A DNA stretch of 35,422 nucleotides, taken from Nocardiopsis trehalosi NBRC 14201 (GTDB lineage: Bacteria; Actinomycetota; Actinomycetes; Streptosporangiales; Streptosporangiaceae). The notes beneath the pieces are model-generated. The model worked only from the letters and a program-made list of their open reading frames with translations, did no database searches and was not told the DNA's origin. Of the stretch, positions 21,550 to 30,311 are shown piece by piece (within the stretch, counting starts at the first letter, position 1; each line of letters starts with the position of its first letter). A program made the translations under genes and the position numbers. The stretch is taken from the NCBI RefSeq assembly GCF_001552555.1, contig NZ_BCRK01000049.1, forward strand, positions 1 to 35,422, read 5' to 3'.

Positions 21550-21872
21550 ACGGCGACCCGGGGCTGGCCCTGGAGATCGAGGTCGCCCGCTACTACCGCA
21601 TCCCGCACAGCCAGTTCCTGGAGTGGGACGACGACGACCGCGAGAAGGCGATGTGGTCGCACCTGCGTGAACGGGACCGGTGCCCCGGGTGCGGGACCCG
21701 GCACGCCGAATGGTCGGAGGCCGAGGGCGGGTCGCGGCGCGCCTACACCGCCGAGATCCAGCGGTGCCTGGGGTGCGAGCAGATCGAGCAGCGCCGCGAC
21801 TCCCTCAAGCGCGAGGACGACCTGGGCAAGGGCGTCCACATCGTGCTGCAGCGCAACCCGCAACGACAGTGA
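21055..21872 (+). CDS. Tail assembly chaperone, frameshifted long form (gpGT-like)
   Basis: Ribosomes slipping back one base at C-CCA-AAA (21537-21543) would continue in the -1 frame from AGG (21543) to the stop at 21872. That gives about 272 residues: 163 shared plus 109 new. The new part (GLALEIEVARYYRIPHSQFL, then REKAMWSHLRERDRCPGC) carries two CxxC pairs (CPGC, CLGC), suggesting a zinc-binding extension, and a basic end. This frame has no start of its own with a ribosome site. As in lambda G/GT, both forms would guide the tape measure during tail assembly. Confidence 0.82.
21537..21543 (+). promoter_or_regulatory. -1 ribosomal frameshift slippery site
   Basis: The heptamer C CCA AAA fits X-XXY-YYZ in the chaperone reading frame (codons GTC CCA AAA GGC TAG). 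Both tRNAs can re-pair as CCC and AAA after slipping back. The zero-frame stop comes two codons later. Confidence 0.85.
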
Positions 21873-21884
21873 AGGGGGTGGGGT

Positions 21885-24800
21885 GTGGCTCGCGCGAACG
21901 CCGACCTGTCGGTCACCCTGGATGCGAACACCCGCGCGTTCGAGCGCGCCATCAACACCTCTCGCCGCAACCTGGAGGGCCTGGAGCGCGGCGTGAAGTC
22001 CGCCCAGTCGTCGGCGGCCGTGTTCGAGCGGGAGCTGCGCAAGGCCGAGGCCGCCGAGGCGCGGCTGGCGCGTGAGGCCGAGGCCGCCCAGGAGCGGCGC
22101 GCCGCGGCCTGGGAGTCCGCCGGCACGGCCATCACGGCGACCTCGGCCGCCATCAGCGCGGGGATCGGGCTGGCGGGGCGCGCGGCCGCGCAGTGGGAGT
22201 CGGACTGGACCGGCGTCGCCAAGGTGCTGGACGGCACCCCGGAGCAGATGCGGGTGCTGGAGGGCCAGATCCGCGACCTGGCGAACGTGCTGCCCGCCAC
22301 CCACACCGAGATCGCGGCCACCGCCGCGGCGGCCGCGCAGCTCGGGGTGGCCCGCGAGTACCTGGTGGGGTTCACCGCGACCGCCATCGCGCTGGGCGTC
22401 ACCACCGACCTCGCCGCCGAAGAGGCCGCGATGGGTCTGGCCCGGCTGTCCACCGTCATGGGTATCTCCCACGCCGACATCAGCCGCATGGGCTCCTCGA
22501 TCGTGGAGTTGGGCAACAACTTCGCCGCCACCGAGTCGGAGATCCTGGCGATGAGCCTGCGCCTGTCCGGCGCGGGCAACCAGATCGGTCTGACCGCCGG
22601 GGAGACGATGGGCCTGGCCACCGGCCTGACGGCCGTCGGTATCCAGGCCGAGCTGGGCGGCGGTGCCTTCAGCCGCAGCCTGGGCCGGATGCAGTCCGCG
22701 GTGATGGCCGGCGGCGACCGGCTGCGCGGGTTCGCCCGGGTCGCCGGCATGTCGGCCGAGGAGTTCGCGACCGCGTTCGAGACCCGCCCCAACGAGGCCA
22801 TCGTCGCGTTCCTGCGCGGCCTGGACCAGGTCAACTCCTCCGGCGGCGACGTGTACGCCACCCTGGCCAACCTGGGGCTGACCGGCACCGAGATCGCCGA
22901 CGTCATGACCCGCGCCTCGGCTGCCTGGGAGACCGTCAACCAGGCCATGGCCACCGGCAACACCGGGTTCGAGGAGAACACCGCCCTCATCGAGGAGGCG
23001 GTCGCCCGCTACTCCACCGTCGACTCCCAGCTCCAGCTCACCCGCAACTCGGTGAACAACCTCGGCATCGCCCTGGGCGAGTCGCTGCTGCCCGCGATGA
23101 ACAGCGTCCTGTCCCACACCACCGCCTGGACCAACGCCATGGCCGACTCCAGCGACCCGCTGCTCAGCATCGCCTCGGGGTCGGCCGCCGCGGTCGGCGG
23201 GGTGGGGCTGCTCACCGGCGCCGTCGTCCTCGGGCTTCCGCGGCTGATGGAGTTCCACAGCGCCCTGTCCGACATGGGGCCGCGCGGCGCCCGCGCCGCC
23301 TCCGCCCTGTCGAGCGCGGCCGGCGTCCTCGGCGGGCCGTGGGGGCTGGCCATCGGCGCCGGCCTGGTGGCGCTGACCCTGTGGATCGACAAGCAGGCCA
23401 TGGCCGAGCAGCGCACCCGCGACTTCACCAACGCACTGCGCCAGGACGCCGGGGAGATGGGCGCCAACACCAACCAGGTGGTGGCCAACCTCATCGCCAA
23501 GGAAGACCTCATCGCCAAGGCCGAGGAGTTCGGCATCTCCTCCGACACCCTGGTCAAGGCCATGCTCGGCGAGGAGGAGGCGCTGCGGCTGGTCGAGGCC
23601 GCCCTGGAGGACGAGAACACCGCCTACATCCGGGCCGCCGACGGCGGCACCGCCGCCTCCAACGCGCGCGCCGAGGCCGCGCGGACGCTGCAGGAGGAGG
23701 TGCTGGGCACCAACGAGGCACTGTCGGAGGCCCAGGCCCAGCACGCCACCGAGGCCGAGGTGCTGGCGGTCGCCGCCGAGACCACCCAGGGCGCGGCCGC
23801 CGCGACCAACGAACTCGGCCTGGCCACCCAGGGGCTCGGCGCCGATCTGGGGATGGCCGCCCAGCAGGCGGTCGACCTGAAAGCCGCCCTGGAGGCGCTG
23901 ACCCAGACCAACGTGGACGCCGCGGTCGCCGAGTACGACTTCGCCCAGGCCGTGCGCGACGCCGAGGCGGCCGCCGCCGAGAACGGCGCCACGCTGGACA
24001 TCAACACCGACGCCGGCAACCGCAACCACGACGCCCTGGTCCGGCTCCGCGACCAGACGTTCCAACTGGTGCAGGCCAAGTACGACGAGACCGGGTCGGT
24101 GGACATCGCCACCGCCGCCCACGAGCGGGGCCGCAAGAAGTTCATCGAGGTCGCCCGCCAGATGGGCTTGACGGAGCGGCAGGCCGAGAAGCTCGCTGAC
24201 GAGTACCTGGGCCTTGAGGGCGACGTCACCATGGCCATCGGGGTGACCGCTCGCGGCACGTGGACGGTGTCGGAGTCCGGGCAGGTCATCGACCCCTCAG
24301 GTCGGGGCACGAACATGGCGTTCGCCACCGGCGGCCCGGTGTTCGGTGAGGGCACCGAGACCTCCGACTCGATCCCGGCGCTGCTGTCGAACAACGAACA
24401 CGTCTGGACCGCGCGCGAGGTCAGGGCGGCGGGCGGGCACGGCGCCGTCGAGGCGCTGCGCCGCCAAGCCCTCGCCGGCGGGCACACCTACGCCAAGGGC
24501 GGGTCCGTGCGGCACTCGCGCGGCACCGGCGACCACGTGTGGGACCAGGTCAACGACCACCGCGAAGACGTCCGCCTCGAAGTCCAAGAGATGATCAAGG
24601 CCAACCTGGACGGCATCGCCGGCGAGGTCGGGACGAAGATCCGCAAGATGATGTCGCAGGGCGGCACCGGGGCGCTGGCCCGCGCCGTCGCCCAGAAGGG
24701 CGTCCCCTACTCCTGGGGCGGCGGCGGCCCCGCCGGTCCGGGCCGCGGGTTCGGCCGCGGCGCCGGCTACGTCGGCTTCGACTGCTCCAGCCTGATGCAG

Positions 24801-25301
24801 TACGCGTGGTGGCCGTGGGTGCGGTTGCCCCGCGTCACCTACGACCAGATCCGCTCCGGCATCCCGGTCAGCCGCGGGTCCGAACGCCCCGGCGACCTCG
24901 TGTTCCCGCACAAGGGCCACGTGGCCATGTACGCCGGCGGCGGGAGGCTGTTCCACACCTTCCGCACGGGCGACGTGGCCGGGTACCGCACCATGTACCC
25001 CTCGCCGCTGGCGATCCGCCGACCGATCCCTGGCCGGGCCAAGGGCGGGTTCGCCTCCGGCTGGACCGTGGTGGGTGAGCAGGGGCCCGAGCTGGCCCGG
25101 TTCACGAGCCCGGCGCGGATCTACTCCACGCAGGAGTCGGCGCGGGTGCTTGCGGGCGCCTCCACGGGGGCGGCTGCGGCGGCCCCGGTGGAGCACGTGG
25201 AGTACCACGTCCACCACGTGCCGGGCTATTCGACGGTGCAGGACCTGCAGTACGCCGATGAGCGGCGCCAGCGCACGGCCCGGGTGGGCCGGCCGAGGTA
25301 G
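21885..25301 (+). CDS. Tape measure protein with NlpC/P60 peptidase domain
   Basis: A 1138-residue protein starting at GTG 21885 after GAAGGGGGTG. It has an N-terminal coiled coil (about 20-75) and a TP901-type core (about 100-360: LDGTPEQMRVLEGQIRDLAN, LAAEEAAMGLARLSTVMGIS). Two hydrophobic segments follow near 425-500 (AAVGGVGLLTGAVVLGLPRL and GLAIGAGLVALTLWI), then a long helical region. Residues about 928-1050 are an NlpC/P60 cysteine peptidase: catalytic Cys967 (FDCSSLMQYAWW), His1012 (GHVAMYAGGG) and a later His1024. It sets tail length and the peptidase could cut cell-wall peptide as DNA enters. At about 0.15 nm per residue the tail would be at most about 170 nm. Confidence 0.92.
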   Translation: MARANADLSVTLDANTRAFERAINTSRRNLEGLERGVKSAQSSAAVFERELRKAEAAEARLAREAEAAQERRAAAWESAGTAITATSAAISAGIGLAGRAAAQWESDWTGVAKVLDGTPEQMRVLEGQIRDLANVLPATHTEIAATAAAAAQLGVAREYLVGFTATAIALGVTTDLAAEEAAMGLARLSTVMGISHADISRMGSSIVELGNNFAATESEILAMSLRLSGAGNQIGLTAGETMGLATGLTAVGIQAELGGGAFSRSLGRMQSAVMAGGDRLRGFARVAGMSAEEFATAFETRPNEAIVAFLRGLDQVNSSGGDVYATLANLGLTGTEIADVMTRASAAWETVNQAMATGNTGFEENTALIEEAVARYSTVDSQLQLTRNSVNNLGIALGESLLPAMNSVLSHTTAWTNAMADSSDPLLSIASGSAAAVGGVGLLTGAVVLGLPRLMEFHSALSDMGPRGARAASALSSAAGVLGGPWGLAIGAGLVALTLWIDKQAMAEQRTRDFTNALRQDAGEMGANTNQVVANLIAKEDLIAKAEEFGISSDTLVKAMLGEEEALRLVEAALEDENTAYIRAADGGTAASNARAEAARTLQEEVLGTNEALSEAQAQHATEAEVLAVAAETTQGAAAATNELGLATQGLGADLGMAAQQAVDLKAALEALTQTNVDAAVAEYDFAQAVRDAEAAAAENGATLDINTDAGNRNHDALVRLRDQTFQLVQAKYDETGSVDIATAAHERGRKKFIEVARQMGLTERQAEKLADEYLGLEGDVTMAIGVTARGTWTVSESGQVIDPSGRGTNMAFATGGPVFGEGTETSDSIPALLSNNEHVWTAREVRAAGGHGAVEALRRQALAGGHTYAKGGSVRHSRGTGDHVWDQVNDHREDVRLEVQEMIKANLDGIAGEVGTKIRKMMSQGGTGALARAVAQKGVPYSWGGGGPAGPGRGFGRGAGYVGFDCSSLMQYAWWPWVRLPRVTYDQIRSGIPVSRGSERPGDLVFPHKGHVAMYAGGGRLFHTFRTGDVAGYRTMYPSPLAIRRPIPGRAKGGFASGWTVVGEQGPELARFTSPARIYSTQESARVLAGASTGAAAAAPVEHVEYHVHHVPGYSTVQDLQYADERRQRTARVGRPR

Positions 25302-25313
25302 AGGAGGCCGAGC

Positions 25314-26282
25314 GTGCCGCTGCTGCACATCCCCCCGGAACCCCCGCCGCCGCCGCCGAGGGTGTGGCCGAAGGTCCCGACCCCGCCGCCGAAGCGCATC
25401 GTGTGGGTCGGGCCGGACGGGGCCGAGTTCGGGTTGTCCGACGGCGACCCCTACACCTCGACCACCGGCCGGTCGGGATTCGGCGTGGTGCGTCCGGACC
25501 ACACGGTGGACCGCACCATGAGCGGCACCGCTCTGATGCGCGCGATCCGCGTCACCCCGCGGGTGATGCGGGTCCCGCTGGTGGTGGCGGGTCGCGACCC
25601 GGCCGCCTACCTGGCCTCGTGGCGGGCGCTGGCCGCCTCGGTGCGCCACCAGCACGGCGGGCAGGTGCAGCCGGGCCGCATTCGGGTGGAGCTGCCCGAC
25701 GGGTCGTGGCGCCAGATCGACGCCTACTACCAGGACGGCCTTGGCGTGGCCGAGGACGTCCTGGACGACCTCGTCTGGTCCCGCCAGGACCACCCGTCGC
25801 TGGAGTTCTACGCGCCCGACCCGCACTTCTACGGGCCGGCGGTGGAGCAGGCGTGGCGCATCCAGGTCGGGGGCAGGCGGTTCTATCCGCTGTACCCGAT
25901 CAGGGTGAACCCCAGCCAGCTCGGCGGCACGGCGACGTTCGTGAACCACGGCGACGCCGACGCCTACCCGGTGTGGACCGTGACCGGCCCCGGTACCCCG
26001 CTGGTCACCAACCTCGACACCGGTGAGTCCTGGGGGTTCTCCGAGCCGCTCGCCGACGGCGACGTCGTGACGGTGGACTGCAGGCCCCCCGACATCGCCC
26101 CCGACACCGGGCTGACCGCCGTCGACCAGGACGGCGTCGACTGGTGGGGCCGGTTCGCGGGCTGGCCCGAGCTGTTCCGCTTGCAGCCGGGGGAGACCCG
26201 GCTGCAGATCACGATGACCGGCGCGGATGCCGCCTCCCAGGTGGCGCTCAGCTACGCGCCCCGATACCAGGCGGGATGGTGA
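25314..26282 (+). CDS. Distal tail protein (Dit-like)
   Basis: A 322-residue protein starting at GTG 25314, with GAGGAGG upstream. A proline-rich N-terminus (PPEPPPPPPRVWPKVP) leads to a beta domain, RIVWVGPDGAEFGLSDGD, then RAIRVTPRVMRVPLVVAG and a helix (YLASWRALAASVRH). The pattern matches Dit-like tail proteins, whose first half forms the hexameric ring at the tail tip. The second half is a beta-sandwich (FVNHGDADAYPVWTVTGPGT onward) of the kind that carries carbohydrate-binding modules. It follows the tape measure directly, as expected. Confidence 0.8.
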   Translation: MPLLHIPPEPPPPPPRVWPKVPTPPPKRIVWVGPDGAEFGLSDGDPYTSTTGRSGFGVVRPDHTVDRTMSGTALMRAIRVTPRVMRVPLVVAGRDPAAYLASWRALAASVRHQHGGQVQPGRIRVELPDGSWRQIDAYYQDGLGVAEDVLDDLVWSRQDHPSLEFYAPDPHFYGPAVEQAWRIQVGGRRFYPLYPIRVNPSQLGGTATFVNHGDADAYPVWTVTGPGTPLVTNLDTGESWGFSEPLADGDVVTVDCRPPDIAPDTGLTAVDQDGVDWWGRFAGWPELFRLQPGETRLQITMTGADAASQVALSYAPRYQAGW

Positions 26283-26283
26283 G

Positions 26284-27456
26284 ATGCGGCCCCGCACCCT
26301 GCAGGTGATCGCGCGGGACCCCGACCTGGTTCCGCGCGGCTACCTGCCCTACACCCGTGCTGAGATCACCCTGAACTGGCTGGCCGTGTCCTCGTGGACG
26401 ATCGACCTGCCCGCCACCCGGCGCGTGCTGGAGATGTGCTCCCCCGGGTGGGGGGTGATCGTCCTGCTGGACGGCGAGCAGATCCTGTCGGGGTCGCTGG
26501 AGGAGCCCGAGCGGGACCGGTCCGCCGAGGGGTCGGCGGCGGGCATCGGCACCGTGTCGGCCACCGGCGCCGACGACCTCGCGATCGTGGCGGGGGAGCT
26601 GGCGTGGCCGGTGCCGACGGCGCCGGTGGACACCCAGACGGCGGCCGCCCGCGACACCCGGACCGGCCCGGCCGAGACCGTCATCAAGGGCTACGTCTCA
26701 GCGAACGTCGGCACCGGCCGTCACGCCAACCGGAGGGACCCGGCGGCGCCGGACGTGCGCGAGGTGGTGGTCGGCCCCGACCTGGGCCGCGGCGCCGATG
26801 TCGAGTTCAGCGCCCGGTTCGATCCGCTGCTCGACCTCATCCGCGCGGTGCCCGGCGGCCTCGGCGTCACCTGCCAGCAGATGGACGACCAGATCGTGTT
26901 CGACGTGGTCGAGCCCCGCGACCTGTCCGGGTCGGCCGTCTTCAGCTTCGAGATGGGCAACCTCCGCCGGGCCCGCTGGTCCGACGGCATCCCCGAGCTG
27001 ACCCATGTCGTCGTCGGAGGAGACGGCGAGGGCACCACGAGGGTGTTCCGGGAGCGCCGCGACTCCGCAGCCGCCAACGCCTGGCGGATGTCGGTGGCGC
27101 GGTTCCTCGACCAGCGCTCCGCGAACTCCAACCTGGAGATGGACCAGGCCGGCGACAAGGAGCTGGCCGACGGCCGCCGGTCGGGCATCATCAGCGCCGA
27201 GCTGGTCGACACCGCCCGGCTGGCCTACGGCCACCACTACCGGTTGGGCGACCGGGTGACGATCGTCCCCGACGCCTCGGGACCCACCGCGTTCACCGAC
27301 GTCATCACGAGCGTGAAGATCACCGCCGCTGCCGAATCCGGCCAGCTCGACATCATCCCTGCCGTCGGGTGGACCGACGGCCCCTACGAAACCAGGGCGG
27401 ACCGCGAGCTGGCGCGGCTGCAGCGCGCCGTGTCGGCGCTGGGAAGGAGCACCTGA
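26284..27456 (+). CDS. Tail tip/baseplate protein (Gp37-like)
   Basis: A 390-residue protein starting at ATG 26284. It resembles Gp37-like proteins of actinobacterial siphoviruses, which follow Dit and are thought to form the tail hub (Tal/gp44-like). Features are TLNWLAVSSWTIDLPATRRV at the start, WGVIVLLDGEQILSGSLEEP, DLAIVAGELAWPVP, a central LDLIRAVPGGLGVTCQQMDD, and DTARLAYGHHYRLGDRVTIV near the end. The family order supports the call. The sole weak point is a poor ribosome site (GGGATGGTGAG). The stop overlaps the next ATG. Confidence 0.8.
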   Translation: MRPRTLQVIARDPDLVPRGYLPYTRAEITLNWLAVSSWTIDLPATRRVLEMCSPGWGVIVLLDGEQILSGSLEEPERDRSAEGSAAGIGTVSATGADDLAIVAGELAWPVPTAPVDTQTAAARDTRTGPAETVIKGYVSANVGTGRHANRRDPAAPDVREVVVGPDLGRGADVEFSARFDPLLDLIRAVPGGLGVTCQQMDDQIVFDVVEPRDLSGSAVFSFEMGNLRRARWSDGIPELTHVVVGGDGEGTTRVFRERRDSAAANAWRMSVARFLDQRSANSNLEMDQAGDKELADGRRSGIISAELVDTARLAYGHHYRLGDRVTIVPDASGPTAFTDVITSVKITAAAESGQLDIIPAVGWTDGPYETRADRELARLQRAVSALGRST

Positions 27457-28448
27457 TGTGGCGCGCATGGCCGCACGACTACGAGCCCAAGGCGGCACCG
27501 GAGGACCCCGACGTCCCGATGGAGGTGACGGAGGAGGAGTTCCGCCACACCCTGGCGGTGGCGACGCAGTCCGGGATCGACCGCACCTCCGGCACCGGGG
27601 CGACGAACGCCCTGCAGGCCGCCCCGCTGCCCGACAGCAGCGGCGTCACGGTGCAGCCGGGGTTCGCCCAGATCAACGGGTACAGCGCCCTGCTGGACGC
27701 CCAGGACACCGTCACCGCGCCCGCCAACGCGAGCGCGCTGCCGCGGCTGTACCGGGTCGTGATCCGTCACGACGTCGGCGCCCGCACCGCCGTCGCGGCG
27801 ATCCTGGAGGGCACCCCCGCCTCCTCCCCGCAACTGCCCGCCGTCACCCGGACGGACACCATCTGGGAGGAGCCCCTGGGCCGGTTCCGCCGCAACGGCA
27901 ACGGCGGGCCCATCACCTCGTTCCAGGACGACCGGGTGTTCCTCAACCCCGCCGGGCCCCTGCTGTGCTCGTCGGCGGCGCGGCCGGTCGCTCCCGAGGT
28001 CGGGACGCACGCCTACGAGCTGGACACCGGCCGCACCATCCTGTGGGACGGCTCCACGTGGACGACCGCCGCCGACCCGGCCTACCCGTCGGCGTGGCAG
28101 CCCATCCCCCTGAGCGCGGGCTACTCCAACCTCGCGGGTGAGGGCAACACGCCCAGCTACCAGCTCGAGACGCCCACCAGGGTGCGGCTGCGCGGGTCCA
28201 TCGGGAAGAACAGCGGGCCCATCCCCAACAACGCGGTCATCGGCCGGATGCCGACGGGGGCGCGCCCCAACGCGTACACGAGGCAGGTCACCGCCGCCGA
28301 ACTCCAGAGCTCAGCCGCGGCGTTCGTCCGGCTCACCGTGGTCAGCGTGAACGCGACGTCGAACCAGCCCGGCCAGATCATGGTCGGCGTCATCGGCGAC
28401 TACACCCCCGAGTGGGTGTACCTCGACGGTGTCGTTTACGACGTGTAG
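27456..28448 (+). CDS. Minor tail protein
   Basis: A 330-residue protein starting at ATG 27456, with GGAAGGAG before it, sharing a base with the previous stop. The N-terminal 150 residues contain an EEEFRHTLAVATQSGIDRTS helix and a beta domain (ITSFQDDRVFLNPAGPL), as in actinophage minor tail proteins. A short YELDTGRTILWDGSTWTTA segment near 190, of the 'tail-fibre repeat' type, follows. The C-terminal ~120 residues (YQLETPTRVRLRGSIGKNSG and onward) look like a beta-barrel, probably a receptor- or carbohydrate-binding head. The exact role is inferred from position. Confidence 0.7.
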   Translation: MWRAWPHDYEPKAAPEDPDVPMEVTEEEFRHTLAVATQSGIDRTSGTGATNALQAAPLPDSSGVTVQPGFAQINGYSALLDAQDTVTAPANASALPRLYRVVIRHDVGARTAVAAILEGTPASSPQLPAVTRTDTIWEEPLGRFRRNGNGGPITSFQDDRVFLNPAGPLLCSSAARPVAPEVGTHAYELDTGRTILWDGSTWTTAADPAYPSAWQPIPLSAGYSNLAGEGNTPSYQLETPTRVRLRGSIGKNSGPIPNNAVIGRMPTGARPNAYTRQVTAAELQSSAAAFVRLTVVSVNATSNQPGQIMVGVIGDYTPEWVYLDGVVYDV

Positions 28449-28457
28449 GGGGTGCCG

Positions 28458-28754
28458 ATGGACCCCGCAGGTCTGGCTGACCTGATCCCCTTCGCCGACC
28501 TCGGCGTCACCGGGCTGCTCAGCGTCGGCATCGTCCTGATTCTCATGGGCCGCCTGGTGCCCGGCCGCACCGTCGACCGGCTCCTGGAGTCCCGCGACTT
28601 CACGATCGCCCAGCAGCGCGCCACGATCGATCGCCAGCACCAGACCATCAGCACCCAGACCGAGCAGATCACCCAGCTCCTGGAGACCGGGCGCACCGGA
28701 GCGCACGTACTGGAGGCCATCCGAACCCAGACAGGCCCCGGGGAGGGGACATGA
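28458..28754 (+). CDS. Small membrane-anchored coiled-coil protein
   Basis: A 98-residue protein starting at ATG 28458, preceded by AGGGGG; an in-frame GTG two codons earlier overlaps that site. A transmembrane helix (LGVTGLLSVGIVLILMGRLV, near 15-36) is followed by a basic turn and a long charged coiled coil (LLESRDFTIAQQRATIDRQH onward). The type is common just ahead of endolysin genes in actinophages. Holin accessory or spanin-like roles are possible. The stop overlaps the next ATG. Confidence 0.68.
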   Translation: MDPAGLADLIPFADLGVTGLLSVGIVLILMGRLVPGRTVDRLLESRDFTIAQQRATIDRQHQTISTQTEQITQLLETGRTGAHVLEAIRTQTGPGEGT

Positions 28755-28966
28755 CCTGGTTCCGCAAGCTCTGCCGCCGCCACCGGCCCGCCCCGCCGGT
28801 GACGACCGAGGAAGCCGCGGCCCAGGCGAACCGCGCGGCCGCCGCCCTGAACGAAGCGCGCGCCCGCGAACCGGAGGTGCGCAGCGTCGCCGCCAGGCTG
28901 CGCGCGCAGCGCGAGGAGAACCACTTCTCGGAGCTGATCTTGCAAGCGTTGAGGGAGGGGCGATGA
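28751..28966 (+). CDS. Small basic hypothetical protein (actinophage lysis region)
   Basis: A 71-residue protein starting at ATG 28751. A basic N-terminus (WFRKLCRRHRPAP) is followed by two helices (EEAAAQANRAAAALNEARAR, VRSVAARLRAQREENHFSEL) ending with ILQALREGR. This 'NHFSELI.ALR.' ending is one I associate with small proteins conserved in actinophage lysis cassettes. The function is unknown. It overlaps both neighbours by four bases. Confidence 0.68.
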   Translation: MTWFRKLCRRHRPAPPVTTEEAAAQANRAAAALNEARAREPEVRSVAARLRAQREENHFSELILQALREGR

Positions 28967-29286
28967 TGCTGTCCGGCCTGACCATGGCCGGCAACGTCCT
29001 GGTGGTCATCCTGGCCATCGTGTTCTGGGTGTTCGCCGGCACCTACACCGCGCTGGCCCGGTGGGAGAAGAGCGAGGCGGGGCGGGCGCTGTTCGTGTTC
29101 TCCACCGCGTGCGCCGCGATCCTGACGCTCGGGATCGCGCGGATGTTCATCGCCGACTCGACCGTGTTCGCCGTCGCCCGCCTGATCCTGTACGGCGGGG
29201 TGCTCTACGTCGCCGTCACCATGCTCATCGTCATGGTCCGCGCCCAGCGCACCGCCCGGCGCGAGCGCGCCCGCCACCGCCGCTGA
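28963..29286 (+). CDS. Three-pass membrane protein (holin candidate)
   Basis: A 107-residue protein starting at ATG 28963. Three hydrophobic helices are visible: GNVLVVILAIVFWVFAGTYT, LFVFSTACAAILTLGIARMF, and ILYGGVLYVAVTMLIVMVRA. A very basic cytoplasmic tail (RTARRERARHRR) ends the protein. Size, topology and the place just before the endolysin fit a class I holin or holin-like protein. Another candidate lies after the endolysin (30312-30653), so which one sets lysis timing is undecided. Confidence 0.68.
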   Translation: MMLSGLTMAGNVLVVILAIVFWVFAGTYTALARWEKSEAGRALFVFSTACAAILTLGIARMFIADSTVFAVARLILYGGVLYVAVTMLIVMVRAQRTARRERARHRR

Positions 29287-29318
29287 CCCCCACAGACCCG
29301 TTATCGGAGGAGGACCAC

Positions 29319-30248
29319 GTGCCCCGACCACAGCTCTACATGACCCGCGCGGACCTGGGGTGGGGGCCGTCGCCGGCCGCCTACGCCAATCCGCGCGAGG
29401 GCCTGTGCATCCACTACGACTCCGCCGACCAGAACCTGGCCGAGAAGGCGCACGAGGCGTGCGTCGACTACTGGCGGGGCACCCGAGGGTTCCACACCGG
29501 CCCCTCGCGGGGCTGGGCCGACCTCGGCTACAGCTTCATGGCGTGCCCGCACGGGCACGTGCTGGAGGGCCGCGGCCTGTTCAAGACCCAGGCGGCGCAA
29601 CCCGGCGGGAACTCGTCCTACTACTCCTGCACGCTGGCCACCGGTCCCACCGACGAGATCACTCCGCAGCAGATCGAGGCCGTCCGCCAGCTCCGCGCCT
29701 GGCTCATGGAGCCGGAGACCAGCATCGCGGGCACCGTCAAGGGCCACCGCGACTTCATCTCTACGAGCTGCCCCGGCGACCGCGCCTACGCCCTGGTCCG
29801 CGACGGATCGTTCCGCAAGGCCCCCGCCTGGAACCTCACCGACGACAACCCCGAGGAGAACGACACCATGCGCTTCATGTGGTACGGCCGCGCCGAGGGC
29901 TACACCCTGCGCGCCGGCGACGAGCAGGAGATCACCTGGACCGGGCGGCGCGGCGGCACTCCCGAGCCGCCCTACGTCAGCGTCCTGTTCCAGAACGCGG
30001 TCGGCAACATCGTCGTCCGCGTCGCCGACCACGTGCCCGGCGCGGTGCGGCTGGTGGCCCGCAAGGTCAACCAGGACACCGGCGAGGTGGTCGCGGACCT
30101 GCCCATCGGGGTCTTCGACGCCTCCGGTCAGCTCGTCATCGCCGAGCAGTGCTACGACCGCGAGCGCATGCGCCTGGTCCTCATCGCCGACGACGACACC
30201 CCCGTGCGCAACCTCAAGGCCAACGTGGTCTACACCCCCGCCGCCTGA
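29319..30248 (+). CDS. Endolysin, N-acetylmuramoyl-L-alanine amidase
   Basis: A 309-residue protein starting at GTG 29319 with GGAGGAGG upstream. Residues about 25-165 form an Amidase_2/PGRP-type zinc amidase. The ligands are H32 (CIHYDS), H143 (KGHRDF) and C151 (TSCPGD), with Y71 (DLGYSFM) as the usual catalytic-helper position. It cuts the bond between muramic acid and L-alanine in peptidoglycan. The C-terminal ~120 residues (MRFMWYGRAEGYTLRAGDEQ onward) are a beta-rich domain, probably for wall binding or capsid/lysis specificity; I do not recognise the family. There is no signal peptide, so a holin is required. Confidence 0.92.
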   Translation: MPRPQLYMTRADLGWGPSPAAYANPREGLCIHYDSADQNLAEKAHEACVDYWRGTRGFHTGPSRGWADLGYSFMACPHGHVLEGRGLFKTQAAQPGGNSSYYSCTLATGPTDEITPQQIEAVRQLRAWLMEPETSIAGTVKGHRDFISTSCPGDRAYALVRDGSFRKAPAWNLTDDNPEENDTMRFMWYGRAEGYTLRAGDEQEITWTGRRGGTPEPPYVSVLFQNAVGNIVVRVADHVPGAVRLVARKVNQDTGEVVADLPIGVFDASGQLVIAEQCYDRERMRLVLIADDDTPVRNLKANVVYTPAA

Positions 30249-30268
30249 TCCCGCCCGCCCCCCATCCC

Positions 30269-30290
30269 GCCCCGGTCGACCGGCCGGGGC
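30269..30290. terminator. Hairpin after endolysin gene
   Basis: GCCCCGG (30269-30275) pairs with CCGGGGC (30284-30290) around an 8-base loop, and TTCAT follows. The loop can also form an inner CCGG pairing. It lies 20 bases after the endolysin stop. Confidence 0.6.
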
Positions 30291-30311
30291 TTCATCATGT
30301 CGAGGAGTCCC

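Noticed and set aside
21546-24122. Minus-strand open frame of about 858 codons opposite the tape measure gene
   Set aside because: It is antisense to a well-supported gene and owes its length to high GC in third positions; the translation is Gly/Val/Arg-rich low complexity with no motif.
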